Source of the DNA: Megaustenia siamemsis
Taxonomy: Eukaryota; Mollusca; Gastropoda; Stylommatophora; Ariophantidae
Assembly (NCBI GenBank): GCA_032433765.1
Contig: JAVIAB010000008.1
Location: forward strand, 37,001,991 to 37,065,990
Reading direction: 5' to 3'
Length of the DNA: 64,000 bases
In this document: positions 11,605-23,789 of the stretch, in pieces
Layout of the letters: every line of letters begins with the position of its first letter
How positions within the stretch are numbered: position 1 is the first letter of the stretch
Program-made: the position numbers and the translations under genes
Notes under the pieces: generated by a model
Database searches by the model: none
What the model was told of the DNA's origin: nothing
Seen by the model: the letters and a program-made list of their open reading frames with translations, nothing else

Positions 11605-12110
11605 CGAGTGCCTTTTCCGCAACGAAGGTTGGCTACCATGGAGTGCCATTCTGCTTTGTCTCTTGCTTTGATGGTGCAGGTTGTCATAGGCTGATTTGTC
11701 CATCTTTTGATGTTACTCGTCCATGTTAGTCTTGGTCTGCCTCTGCCCCTTTAGCTTGTATTTTCCACTCCAGGATTACGTTTAGTAGGCTGTTGTGTCT
11801 TTTAACATGGCCCAAAAATCACATTTGTCTTGTTTGAATTGTGCTTAGTAGTTCTCTTTTCATTTTTAGTTGTTTTAAAACTTCATCGTTTGTTTTCTTT
11901 TCCTTCCATCCAATTCTACCTATTCTTCTATAAATCCACATTTCAAAGGCTTCAATTCTCTGTTCTGTTTTCTTGTCTAATGTCCATGTTTCTGCACTAT
12001 ATAGGAATATTGAGAAGATGTAACATTTTGCTATTCTTAGTTTTAGCCCTGGTGTTATTTGTTTTGATGTTAGTATGTTCTTCATGAATCCTGTATCCTG
12101 TTTAAGATTA
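11605..12110 (-). mobile_element. RTE-F LINE fragment
   Basis: The minus strand encodes GLKLRIAKCYIFSIFLYSAE, TWTLDKKTEQRIEAFEMWIY and RRIGRIGWKEKKTNDEVL, an RTE-type RT C-terminus. A degenerate 3' part with a GRP-like basic region runs to 11605. A second, more decayed 3' copy is at 35050-35265. Confidence 0.82.
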
Positions 12111-12197
12111 CAATCTGGTTTACTTCATACTCTATTCACTTTTATGTTTTAATTTGTAGCTCAAGTGTAAACTCTCCCTTCAGTTTTGTTGTTTAGT

Positions 12198-12209
12198 CTA
12201 GTATTTTGT
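12198..12209. other. Target-site duplication, left copy, of SINE-B
   Basis: CTAGTATTTTGT here and at 12540-12551 bracket SINE-B. A perfect 12-bp duplication is consistent with LINE-mediated insertion. Confidence 0.8.
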
Positions 12210-12539
12210 AAAGGTAAAGTACAAGACTTGAACCGGCGTCTTAGCACATGAGTTTACACCCATATGTGCTCGGCCGCCTATCCAGAAATGTTCAGAAATT
12301 TCTGTATGGTGTCGCCTCAAGCATTGAAACTCAGATGCAAGACAACATTCCTCACCTTCCCAGGGTAATATCCTGGTCCCCATGTCTGCCAATGTCTGGG
12401 TCGACCGTGGGGGTATTTTTAAATTTTTTTTTTCCAGCCACAAGTACAATTCACACTGCTCCCAGCGGGAATCAAACACAGGTTGTCCGAACATCGGTAG
12501 TCCAGTCGGGTGGTTTTCCCAACTCAGCTACTGAGGCCC
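12210..12539 (-). mobile_element. SINE-B, complete copy with 12-bp target duplication
   Basis: On the minus strand it begins GGGGCCTCAGTAGCTGAGTT (A-box-like TAGCTGAGTTGG), has a B-box-like TGTTTGATTCCCG, and ends TTGTACTTTACCTTT. Length is about 330 bp. A second copy lies at 39335-39592 on the plus strand. Confidence 0.82.
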
Positions 12540-12546
12540 CTAGTAT

Positions 12547-13050
12547 TTTGTGTGTACTTTTAGTCACACAGTGAAACTAAACTCCTTCTCTAATTTTGTG
12601 TGTACTTTTAGTCCCACAGTGAAACTAAACCCCTTCTCTAATTTTGTGTGTACTTTTAGTCCCACAGTGAAACTAAACCCCTTCTCTAATTTTGTGTGCA
12701 CTTTTAGTCCCACAGTGAAACTAAACCCCTTCTCTAATTTTGTGTGTACTTTTAGTCCTACAGTGAAACTAAACTCCTTCTCTAATTTTGTGTGTACTTT
12801 TAGTCCCACAGTGAAACTAAACTCTTTCTCTAATTTTGTGTGTACTTTTAGTCCCACAGTGAAACTAAACCCCTTCTCTAATTTTGTGTGTACTTTTAGT
12901 CCCACAGTGAAACTAAACCCCTTCTCTAATTTTGTGTGTACTTTTATTAGTCCCACAGTGAAACTAAACCCCTTCTCTAATTTTGTGTGTACTTTTAGTC
13001 CCACAGTGAAACTAAACCCCTTCTCTAATTTTGTATTTACTTTTAATGCC
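12547..13050. repeat. 48-bp minisatellite, about 10 copies
   Basis: The unit contains TGTGTACTTTTAGTCCCACA and GTGAAACTAAACCCCTTC. The period is 48 bp, a multiple of three, so both strands stay open (16-residue periodic translations). One unit has a 3-bp insertion (ATT at about 12947). The array starts at the right target duplication of SINE-B. No evidence of protein coding. Confidence 0.95.
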
Positions 13051-13257
13051 TGTATAAACTTATTCCTTAATATGTTTTTTTTATTACTCTGGTGTGAGTG
13101 TACAATTTTGCTTAGTTAACTTATTAAAGTTTGCATTCAGATGTTTTTTTATTGTATATTATTTTGGTTACTGTTTAATTTTATGTATGTAAAATATTAT
13201 CTCAACATGTATCAACATGTTCAACTTCGGTTTAACATTCTCCAATCAACCCACATC

Positions 13258-16200
13258 GCCTGTGCCCTGCCGGCCCAAAAAGGGGAGTAAAGAATAGTGG
13301 TGCTGTACCCTACCAGGCATGTTTGTAAGAGGTGAGAAAGGAGGGTTGGGCATGGGACTGGCTATCCCATACTGTAAAAAAATAAGCTGAAAAAACTTCA
13401 CAAACATGGACAAGTAAAAGAAAAGTATAAAAGTAAATCTGCCATCCAGGAAAGATAAAGGCTCTCTGTCTAAGAGACGTATGACGCAAGCCGGAGAGAG
13501 CCGTAAGGAGTCTGGGTTGCTGACTCACCTTTTGTTTACCAGGAAATCCTCCAGAATTGGCACCTGGAATGTACGTACCCTAAACGAACAAGGAGAAGCT
13601 GCTCAGGTAGCAGCAGAAATGACAAACTACAAGATAGATATTCTGGGAATGTGTGAAACAAGATGGCTAGGAACGGAAAGAATAAAACTAAATACAGGAG
13701 AGATGATTTTATCATCAGGACACCAGGAACCTGGATCATAACATAGTGAAAGGGTAGCTATAATGTTATCAAGGAATGCACAGAAGACACTGATAGAATG
13801 GGAAGCAGTAGGGCCAAGACTAATGAGAGCTAAATTTCAAACAACAAAAAACAAAATAAAATTACACATTATCCAATGCTATGCACCAACCAGTGATAAG
13901 GATGATTTAGTTAAAGATTAATTCTATAAACAGTTACAATGTCAGATGGATAAAAGATCATGATGAGCCAAGGATATTATAATCATGATGGGAGATCTAA
14001 ATGCTAAAGTAGGATCAGACAACAGAGGCTTCGAAGAGATTATGGGAAACGTGGACTTGGAGGTATAAACGAGAGATATTTGTGAATTTCTGTGCCCTTA
14101 ATCAAATGAGCCTTGGAAGAAAAATATTCCAGCATAAAAGAATACACAAAGCTACATGGGTGTCACCAGATCATAGAACGGAAAATCAAATTGATCACAT
14201 ATGTATAAATAATAAGTTTAAGTCATCCTTATAGGATGTAAAAGTATATAGAGGGGCAGATGTAGCTTCAGATCAACATCTTCTGATAGACAAACTTAAA
14301 CTAAAAAGATATACTACAGCGAATAAGGATAGAAAGTATTTCAATGTAGGGTTTCTTAAAGAACAAGGAATTAAAGATAAATTCACAATCACAATATCAA
14401 ACAAATACCAAGTCCTCCAACAACTAGAAAATACACTAAATATAGATAATTGGAAACAGGTAAAGGATATATGGAAAGAGACATGCGAAGAAACGCGGGA
14501 AAAGAGAACGCCAGAATAAGGCATGGATGACAGCAGAAACCCTGGATAAAATTAAAGAAAGAAAGAACAAGAAAGCAGACATAAATAAAAGCAAAACGAG
14601 AAGTAATAAAGCCAAGACACAGAGGTGAACAAAGAAATGAGAAGATACATTAAAAGGGATAAGAGGAAATATATAGATGAACTAGCTAAAGAAGCAGAGG
14701 AAGCAGCAAATAAAGGAAATTTGAAAGAACTGTACAACAGCACACATAAATTAAGTAGAAAATAAAAACAGATCAACGCCTTTATCAAAGACAAGAAAGG
14801 AAATCTGCTTAGTAATATAAGAGAACAAATTGAGAGATGGAAGGAACACTCTGAAGAACTTTTGAACAGACCTGTCTCAAATAATCCTCCAGATATACTA
14901 CCAGCAGAAGAAGAGTTACACATTAACTGTGGAAAACCAAGCAAAGAAGAAATAAAGAAAGCCATCAAGCTATTAAAAATGGTAAGCCACAGGACCAGAT
15001 GAATTTCCATCGGAAGCCATCAAAGTAGATATTAACACCTCTACCAAGATGTTACATAATCTATTAGAAAAATTTGGGAGAGGGAAGAAATACTTAAGGA
15101 CTGGAAAGAAGGTTGTATGATCAAACTACTAAAGAAAGAAAGTTTACAGGAGTGCACAAATTAAAGGGGAATTATGCTACTATCAGTGCCAGGAAAAATA
15201 TTAAGCAGAATCATTCTGGAGAGACTAAAAGAGGCCATAGAGAAACTTTTGAGAGATGAACAAGCAGGTTTTAGGTAGAACAGATCATGTGCTGATCAAA
15301 TAACTACTATATGTATAATAGTTGAATAAAGTTTAGAACTACAGTCCCCACTTTATATTGGATTCATAGATTACGAAAAGGCATTTGATAGTTTAGACAG
15401 AGGAATGCTTTGGAAGTTGCTGAGTCATTACAGAATCCCCATAAAGTTTATTAACCTGATAAAAACAATGTATGAAGGAATGAAAAGTAATGTGGTGCAT
15501 GAAGGACAGCTTACAGAAGTTTTTGAAATAAGTACAGGAGTAAGGCAGGGGTGCCATCTGTCTCCATTTCTCTTTCTACTGGCCATAGATTGGATTATGA
15601 GAATAACTCAAAACAACAGAAATTGAATCCAGTGGTCACTGACCAAACAACTTGATGATTTAGACTTTTATGATGACATATCTCTCCTATCACACAGCCA
15701 TCAACAGATGCAGGATAAAATGAGTATACTTGATGAGAGATCACAACAGCTAGGACTGAAAATGAACTCTTTCCGTATGTATCGCCGCACTGTGCGTCAT
15801 GCCAATTTCGGCAACGTACGTTTCACCATAGTGCGCCACGCTCAATTTGATTAGTGTGAATGCCATCAAACCATATTCTTTTTTACATGTCTTGTATCAT
15901 CTTGGTATTGGTGAAATCTAATACCTTGTTCAGTTATCTAAACATTCATATATAATGTGTTATATGTTAGATAAATATAAATATGTAGATTGATTCTTAA
16001 AACCATGAAAAATTTTGTCTCTGAAATCTCTTCCGCTGCGTCGATAAAAAGCTTCCGTATGGAAAGAGTTAATAGAGATAAGACCAACATTATGAGAATT
16101 AATGCATTTGGCAATAACCAAATAAAATTAGGAGTAATACCTCTAATAGACGTACAATCTTACATATATCTGGGCAGTAATATAGATAAAGAGGGAGGAA

Positions 16201-16757
16201 CAGAAAATGATACCAAAATAAGGATATCAAAAGCAAGAGGAGCTTTTGATGCACTGGGAAACATATGGAAGTCCAAAGAAATTAGGTTAAATACAAAAAT
16301 AAAAATTTTCAACTCCAGTGTTAAGTGAGTCCTTTTATATGGCTGTGAAACATGGAGAACAACAAAATTGACAATCATGAAGATACAGACTTTCATTAAT
16401 GGATGTTTACACAGAATAAAAGGATGGAAATGGCAGGACAAAATCACTAACATAGAATTATGGAAATGTACCAGTCAAACACCAGTGGATAAAGAGATAC
16501 AGCGTAGACGATGGCGTGGATAGGACACACACTGCGGAAGCCAACTGAGAGTATTACACAACAGGCCCTTTTCTGGAATCCCCAGGGGAAAAGACAAAGA
16601 GGAAGACCAAGAAATTCTTGGGGAAGACAGACAGAAGCAGAGATGAAGATGATGGGGGAGACATGGAATGATCTTAAAAGAATGGCAAGAAACAGAATGA
16701 CTTGGAAAGTGTTCGTTGAAGACCTATGCTCCACAGGGAACTGAAAGGTAGAAGAAG
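13258..16757 (+). mobile_element. RTE-A LINE, near full-length but decayed
   Basis: It begins with the 5' segment shared with the 34870 copy (GGGGAGTAAAGAATAG, CAGGCATGTTTGTAAGAGG). An apurinic-type endonuclease region follows (RIGTWNVRTLNEQGEAAQVA, DILGMCETRWLG, GDLNAKVGSDN at about 14000), then a lysine-rich linker, then RT (PDEFPSEA, GFIDYEKAFDSLDR, GVRQGCHLSPFLF). The active-site FADD is mutated to FYDD at 15666-15677. The end is GKRQRGRPRNSWGRQTEAEM with a (GAA)n tail. Many frameshifts and stops make it inactive. A 302-bp MITE interrupts the RT after LGLKM. Confidence 0.9.
15767..16068. mobile_element. MITE with TTAA-type target site, inserted in RTE-A
   Basis: The RTE-A sequence is continuous on either side when compared with the copy at 7860-7890. 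The insert begins CTCTTTCCGTATG and ends CATACGGAAAGAG-like when read inward (CTCTTTCCATACGG). It is flanked by TTAA on the right (16069-16072) and a one-mismatch TGAA on the left (15763-15766). The TTAA site and size suggest a piggyBac-type non-autonomous element. It has no ORF. Confidence 0.75.
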
Positions 16758-16759
16758 AA

Positions 16760-16850
16760 GAAACAAAGAAGAGGAATGTCGAACAAAGAAGAATGTTGAA
16801 CAAAGAGGAATGTTGAACAAAGTAGAATGTTAAACAAAGAAGAAAATATC
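16760..16850. repeat. Degenerate ~18-bp tandem repeat at the RTE-A 3' end
   Basis: Units of the type AACAAAGAGGAATGTTG follow the RTE-A (GAA)n tail directly. Confidence 0.7.
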
Positions 16851-17217
16851 AAGCAAATAAGAAAGTCAAACAAAGAGATTAAAATAGGACTCGGAAACTT
16901 CCAAAAGGAGATGCATATATAATTAAACAATGTTGACATGAAGGTTAATATACAACAGGGTTATTGTCCTCTGCTTAGGCTCAGATAACATTAAAGATAG
17001 TATTGCTAGTCTAATGGTCTAATAATACTGGCAAACATTACAAAACATTAGGACACATAAAGTGTATTGTATTTGTTAAGTACACGACAGTCTGGTTTAT
17101 GCTGAGGTCCAACGATTCTCCTGTCTGATTGTCCTAACTTATCATTGAGGTATTATGAGGCTCCTGTGCTGCTTCTGTGATAGTTTTATTATTCAACATA
17201 TCAAAATGTGGATGAAG

Positions 17218-17345
17218 TTAGTGAGATCAACATATTACATTGTGAATCAAACTGATGAGATCAACATGTCACATTGTGAATCAAACTGATGAGATCAACA
17301 TGTCACATTGTGAATCAAACTGATGGGATCAACATGTTGAGATGC
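17218..17345. repeat. 34-bp tandem repeat, about 3.5 copies
   Basis: The unit contains GATGAGATCAACATGTCACA and TTGTGAATCAAACT. Degenerate half-units continue to about 17530. Confidence 0.85.
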
Positions 17346-17539
17346 TCATGCTAGAAAATGTTAATATATTAACATAGTGTAAATATTTGTGAGTGAAAAC
17401 TTGATAACATATCAATGTGTTTGTGAATAGAATTGATGAGAACATGTCATGATGTTAGTGAAAGAACAAATCTGATGAAATCAACATGCCAAAATGCTTG
17501 TGAATGAAGACATCAACATGTCAAGACACATGTAGATAA

Positions 17540-17990
17540 AGTGGATGAGATCTCTATTGATAAGCATGACAAATATTTGTGCTATGCCTTGATCTACACA
17601 GCCTGTACTGTAAATCACATACTTAGTATTATTTTAGATACATTGCTCAAATACTTTTTTGCTGATGTCTCAATTATTGGTTAACAAATACGACTTTGTT
17701 AAAGGTATGAGGACACCATTGGTGGTATTCAATAAGATAACACTTGTTTAGGTAAACCGGTTACATTATGGCTGAAATCATGAATAGTTTATACAAATTA
17801 GTGATGCATTATGAAATTATAGCAGATGTAACATTAGGTTAATAATAATTGTTTCGTGCCAAATAAATCTTCTATTTATTTTTTTTGTCAAGGAGTTATT
17901 TACAGAAGTAAATGCCTAATTGAAAATAATAAAAACTGTGAAATGAAAATAAATGGGTCAACATTAAAACAAGGGAAGTAGATAATAGTA
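17540..17990. other. Unassigned intronic spacer
   Basis: AT-rich, with no repeat family or coding signal recognised. Confidence 0.4.
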
Positions 17991-17994
17991 ACAC

Positions 17995-18212
17995 TGTGAC
18001 CTTCCAGGCATGTCGTAAGAGGCGACTAAGGAGGTTGATCGATGGCTTGACAAGCTGTCATTGTAAAAAGTATTATCATGGAAACAGAGCCATAGATTTT
18101 AGAAGTGGTGATCTCTGCAATATGTGCCATTTTGGCATGCAAGGTTTCTGCTTTTGAGATTGTGGTTCTGCCCTATGTGACATCTTCGGCTCGAAAGGAC
18201 AATAGATAGATT
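17995..18212 (+). mobile_element. Short ORF-less RTE-type derivative
   Basis: The 5' part has the RTE 5'UTR-like motif CAGGCATGTCGTAAGAGGCG. The 3' part GTGATCTCTGCAATATGTGC to CGGCTCGAAAGGACAATAG ends in a GATA tail shared with RTE-D. A second copy of the 3' part is at 26930-27035. No reading frame connects them, so it looks like a non-autonomous passenger. Confidence 0.55.
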
Positions 18213-18224
18213 AAAACAAGTTAA

Positions 18225-18480
18225 TAGATTCAAATATCTAGAGGGCCCAATTTGTCTAACAGCACCTGTGCTAAAGGAAGTGGTCAGCTATTTATAGTTG
18301 AACTTGCATCAAGGTCAGTGAACCAAAACTGTTCAAGATCCTACTCCATTTCTCTGAGAGGGACCTGGTAATAGACTTCAGCTAAGCAAGCAGGAATCTA
18401 AGAGGCAACTCAGTATTCAATAATGTCTTGCTGAAGTCTGATGGGTATGACCAAAGGCATCAAATATTTCAGCTTGCTGT
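18225..18480 (+). mobile_element. Copy of the 8130-8500 interspersed repeat
   Basis: It shares the ordered motifs AGTGAACCAAAACTGTTCAA, CCTACTCCAT and GCTGAAGTCTGATG with the 8.1-8.5 kb segment. Confidence 0.5.
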
Positions 18481-18879
18481 AAATGGCAACATCATGCATC
18501 TATGCTTACTCAATCGACATACTTTAAAGATGGACAATGAAGAAAGCAGCAACACAGGCAGATATAGCTAGTAAAATACACATTTCTGATGATAAAGATA
18601 CAGCAGAGGTAATATCCTGAATAATTCAGGGAAACACTGAATTCTAAAATATGACAAAGATATGCAACCGATCTGCAACAATGCAAGTAGGAAAAAGGTA
18701 CTCCGGTAGAGCTATTAGTAAATCGTGAACAATTATACAACAGACAAGGAAATCTTTTGGAGAGAACAGAAAAGTAGTTTGACAGAAAATAGTTGAGAAT
18801 ATTATGGGAAGGAGGATGTAGATGGATAACAAGGATGTTTTTAAAAAAAGGTCACTGCGGCCCCCCACAATGAATGGAG

Positions 18880-19400
18880 AGAAGTACTGAGCCAGTGTTG
18901 CCTGCCACACATGTCCTAGGAGGCAACTAAGGAGATTTTGAATCGTCGCATGTGCAGATGAATATGACATGCACAGAGCAGTTTTGTCAACAGAATCTAC
19001 CAATTTCTACATTTTGAGAGATGCTGTGACAAGTGCTGGAGCAAATATGGGGAATTCCTGAGAGCAATGAAACTGGTTCCATGGATAGAATGAAATAGAA
19101 TTTCACGAAATATGTTATCTAATAGCATAAAAAATAACAATAACATTTGGTTCCATAGAATGACAAGACCTAGAGAAGATCAATTATGGAGAGCATGGTA
19201 CTGGGTGGACATGAAAGAGGAAGACCAAGAAGGTGGCTGCAAGGTTTCACAGGTGAAATGGGCATGACTGCAGTAGATGGTGGATATAGGACAGAGATAA
19301 CTTCAAAGTAGTTTTAACTGGAGTCAAGTTCTAACAGGAACAAACTAGATGGGTTATGTCCCATATCATGGCTATGTGCCTACACCATAACAGATGATGA
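18880..19400 (+). mobile_element. Highly decayed RTE fragment with 3' tail
   Basis: The text around 19185-19330 reads ESMVLGGHERGRPRRWLQGF, the usual basic C-terminus of RTE ORFs, with many lesions. It ends at a GATGATGATGG tail where the 57-bp array starts. Confidence 0.55.
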
Positions 19401-20808
19401 TGGTGGTGATAAACCTAGACACCTTTGATCAGGTGCCTACACCATAACAGATGATGATGGTAATGATGAACATAGACACCTTTGATCAGGTGCCTACACC
19501 ATAACAGATGATGATGGTGGTGGTGATGAACCTAGATACCTTTGATCAGGTGCCTACACCATAACAGATGATGATGGTAATGATGAACATAGACACCTTT
19601 GATCAGGTGCCTACACCATAACAGATGATGATGGTGGTGATGAACCTAGACACCTTTGATCAGGTGCCTACACCATAACAGATGATGATGGTGGTGATGA
19701 ACCTAGACACCTTTGATCAGGTGTCTACATCATAACAGATGATGATGATGGTAATGATGAACATAGACACCTTTGATCAGGTGCCTACACCATAACAGAT
19801 GATGATGGTGGTGATGAACCTAGACACCTTTGATCAGGTGTCTACATCATAACAGATGATGATGGTGGTGATGAACCTAGACACCTTTGATCAGGTGCCT
19901 ACACTATAACAGATGATGATGGCAATGATGAGCCTAGAAACCTTTGATCAGGTGCCTACACCATAACAGATGATGATGGTGGTGATGAACCTAGAAACCT
20001 TTGATCAGGTGTCTACATCATAACAGATGATGATGGTGGTGATGAACCTAGACACCTTTGATCAGGTGCCTACACTATAACAGATGATGATGGCAATGAT
20101 GAGCCTAGAAACCTTTGATCAGGTGCCTACACCATAACAGATGATGATGGTGGTGATGAACCTAGAAACCTTTGATCAGGTGCCTACACCATAACAGATG
20201 ATGATGGTGGTGATGAACCTAGAAACCTTTGATCAGGTGTCTACATCATAACAGATGATGATGGTGGTGATGAACCTAGAAACCTTTGATCAGGTGTCTA
20301 CATCATAACAGATGATGATGGCAATGATGAACCTAGACACCTTTGATCAGGTGTCTACATCATAACAGATGATGATGGTGGTGATGAACCTAGAAACCTT
20401 TGATCAGGTGCCTACACCATAACAGATGATGATGGCAATGATGAGCCTAGAAACCTTTGATCAGGTGCCTGCATCATAACAGATGATGATGGCAATGATG
20501 AGCCTAGAAACCTTTGATCAGGTGCCTACACCATAACAGATGATGATGGCAATGATGAGCCTAGAAACCTTTGATCAGGTGCCTACACCATAACAGATGA
20601 TGATGGCAATGATGAGCCTAGAAACCTTTGATCAGGTGCCTACACTATAACAGATGATGATGGCAATGATGAACCTAGAAACCTTTGATCAGGTGCCTAC
20701 ACTATAACAGATGATGATGGCAATGATGAACCTAGAAACCTTTGATCAGGTGCCTACACCATAACAGATGATGATGGCAATGATGAACCTAGAAACCTTT
20801 GATCAGGA
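19375..20808. repeat. 57-bp minisatellite, about 25 copies
   Basis: Units read GGTGCCTACACCATAACAGA, TGATGATGG(TGG), TGATGAACCTAGAAACC and TTTGATCA. Variants alternate between GGTGGT and GGCAAT and between GACACC and GAAACC, with blocks of the same variant clustered. The array lies between an RTE tail on the left and a SINE-A head on the right. Confidence 0.97.
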
Positions 20809-20858
20809 TCGAACTCGGCCGCTTGTCCTTAGTAGATGAATTCACTAACCACTGAACT
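20795..20858 (-). mobile_element. SINE-A head fragment
   Basis: The plus strand reads TCAGGATCGAACTCGGCCGC, CTTGTCCTTAGTAG and TTCACTAACCACTGAACTAC, the reverse of the SINE-A tRNA-like head. Body and core are absent. Confidence 0.7.
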
Positions 20859-20989
20859 ACAATGATTTTGTGTCAAAAGTAAAGAATGAATTAATTCTGT
20901 GAAAATATTTTGGGTGTCAATTATGCAGGTTATTATATTGATACAAGGATGACTACAGAAGCCAACTTAGTGGTAAATATAAACCAAAG

Positions 20990-21545
20990 TTATGACAAAC
21001 AGAATCTAATGTAGTGACAAATGCAGGTTAATGTTATGACAAATAGAAGCTGACATTGTGGCAAATATAGGTTAATGTTTGGACAAATAGAAGCTGACAT
21101 TGTGGCAAATATAGGTTAATGTTTGGACAAATAGAAGCTGACATTGTGGCAAATATAGGTTAATGTTTGGACAAATAGAAGCTGACATTGTGGCAAATAT
21201 AGGTTAATGTTTGGACAAATAGAAGCTGACTTTGTGGCAAATATACAAATAGAAGCTGACATTGTGGCAAATGCAGGTTAATGTTTGGACAAATAGAAGC
21301 TGACATTGTGGCAAATGCAGGTTAATGTTTGGACAAATAGAAGCTGACTTTGCAACAGATATAGGTTAATGTTATGACAAATTGACATTGCAACAAATAT
21401 AGATTAATGTTATAACAAATTGACATTGCAACAAATATAGGTTAATGTTTGGACAAATAGAAGCTGACTTTGCAAGAAATATAGGTTAATGTTATGACAA
21501 ATAGAAGCTGACGTTGTGACAGATATAAACCTATGATGTGACAAA
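20990..21545. repeat. 44-bp minisatellite, about 12 copies
   Basis: The unit is GGTTAATGTTTGGACAAATA, GAAGCTGACATTGTGGCAAA, TATA. Outer units are more diverged than the central ones. Confidence 0.95.
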
Positions 21546-21639
21546 TAGAAGACAATATTCTTTCTTCCTCAGATTCTGGTAGTATGTCTCGTGGTGTCAG
21601 GATTTTTGCCCTTTTCTTGACAAGGCACAATCAGTTCAC

Positions 21640-22188
21640 CCTTTGACTATATCATCAAAGTTATACTGGCTTTTGACTACATCATCAAAGTTATACTAGC
21701 ATTTGACTACATCATCAAAGTTATACTAGCATTTGACTACATCATCAAAGTTATACTGGCTTTTGACTACATCATCAAAGTTATACTAGCTTTTGACTAC
21801 ATCATCAAAGTTATACTGACTTTTGACTACATCATCAAAGTTATACTGGCTTTTGACTACATCATCAAAGTTATACTAGCATTTGACTACATCATCAAAG
21901 TTATACTGGCTTTTGACTACATCATCAAAGTTATACTAGCATTTGACTACATCATCAAAGTTATACTAGCATTTGACTATATCATCAAAATTATACTAGC
22001 TTTTGACTACATCATCAAGGTTACACTAGCCTATGACTACATCATCAAAATTATACTAGCTTTTGACTACATCATTAAAATTATACTAGCTTTTGACTAC
22101 ATCATCTAGGTTATACTAGCTTTTGACTGCATTATCAAGGTTACACTAGCCTATGACTACATCATCAAGGTTATACTATGAAGCAAGT
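21640..22188. repeat. 30-bp minisatellite, about 18 copies
   Basis: The unit is TTTTGACTACATCATCAAAG, TTATACTAGC. It begins about 90 bp after the 44-bp array ends. Confidence 0.96.
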
Positions 22189-22189
22189 A

Positions 22190-22770
22190 GCTGTATTAAA
22201 TTTAGCAATTTCTGGGTAGAATTTATCCTGTTGTAGCTGAAAGTGCTATGGTACATTGACTTTTATAATGGACAGATCACAGATTTCTCAAATGTTTATT
22301 TTACCAATTCTTGATCTGGATCAATAACCAATCAATTAATTCTTGATCAATGATGTTGTGCTTCATCCTTCACCTAATAAACCTAGTATAGCATCAACAT
22401 TGTGATAGACTTATGACCTGTCATGGAAGGCACACAGGATGTAATTCTATCTTGCATCTGTGCTGTTTTTTATTAGTTCTAGAGCCAGCCTATGTTGTTC
22501 TATATGGTTGTCCTCTCCTGTGTAAGCTGTATTCTGTGCACCAAAAATACAAAGTGTATTTACAGGTAAAGATAGGCAATGTATGTGGAAATGCTCAATA
22601 TAAAATAAGAAATAATAAAATAGTGCAGTGTGAGGATCCAATAAGAATTAATATTTATCTATAAGAAATTATCAGCTCTATCTATCTGGGAAGCAAAATG
22701 TATTAAAATGGAAAAGCAAATAAAGATTAAAAACACAATTTTTCCTAAAATTTTCTCAAGTAAATTTAGA
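22190..22770. other. Unassigned intronic spacer
   Basis: No repeat family or coding signal recognised. Confidence 0.4.
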
Positions 22771-22774
22771 ACTC

Positions 22775-23205
22775 TGTAGTTTTACTTGGTATAGAATGGA
22801 ACGAATTCAAAACAAACGAGGAAATTAGAGAAATCGCCAATCAACCACTAATATCTTCAGTAATAAAGAAAAGACGATGGTCATACGTTGGACATGTGAT
22901 GAGAAGAGATAATAATCGAATAGCAAAGCAAGCCCTCATATGGGAAACAACAGGTAAAAGAAAAAGAGGAAGACCCAGGGAGACACTGAGAAGAACATTG
23001 ATGAGAGAGGCAAGAGCAGCAGGAATCGGCTCCCTCAATGAGATAGAACTGCTTGCACAGAACAGAGACAGATGGCGAGATTTGATAAAATATCTTTAAA
23101 AGAAAACTGCTAGAACAAAAATTCATATAGGAGAAGGTGTATCTTGGTCTACGCCCTATGGGCCGGTTACGGCTCGAAAGGTCAATAGATAGATAGATAG
23201 TTTTC
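22775..23205 (+). mobile_element. RTE-D LINE, 3'-end copy 1
   Basis: It encodes YVGHVMRRDNNRIAKQALIW, ETTGKRKRGRPRETLRRTLM and LNEIELLAQNRDRWRDLIKY, the end of an RTE-type ORF. The 3'UTR holds TACGGCTCGAAAGGTCAATA and a GATA tail. Confidence 0.85.
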
Positions 23206-23345
23206 CTGGAGAATGTCATTATTAAGTGACATGCTCACAAGCATAATGACCATGACAATGGTATCTCTTATCAGTTCTGCTGTTTATATCTTTCAATACC
23301 AGACTTTTAAAATGCCATGTATTCTTTTTAGTTATTCTCTTCCTT

Positions 23346-23382
<37 letters not shown>

Positions 23383-23789
23383 TTTAATCCTGTGATAGTA
23401 TTTTAAAAGTTGCTGTTCTCATGATGTGTTAAAAGAATGAAGACTTCTTCATTTTTTTTTTTCCCTTATGTGCTTAAAAAGTTCTCTCTGTGCACTGACC
23501 TCAATAAAATATCTTCATTGCTCCTTTTAGCTGATTTGAGGAATGTAACCTCATGAAAATAAAATTAGATTATTCTGTTATTGTGCAATCAGTCATTTGT
23601 TTAAGTACAACTTATGAGGAATCAAAGAGGTTTATCAGGAACAAAGACATGAACAAATGGAACACAGAACACCGGGGCCACACACAAAAATTGTGCTTCT
23701 AGCAGCCAGACAGAAAAGAACAAGTAACAATTTTTAGACTTATAAAAGCCACAACGGATTGAAATACCATTTTTTAAACACCCTAAGGA

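Noticed and set aside
12550..13119. A 189-codon frame of 16-residue repeats that could look like a repeat protein
   Set aside because: It is the translation of the 48-bp minisatellite, with an equally open frame on the opposite strand and no splice or start context.
19375..20808. Could the regular 57-bp units be a CRISPR array?
   Set aside because: Units are contiguous without unique spacers, and the sequence is eukaryotic.
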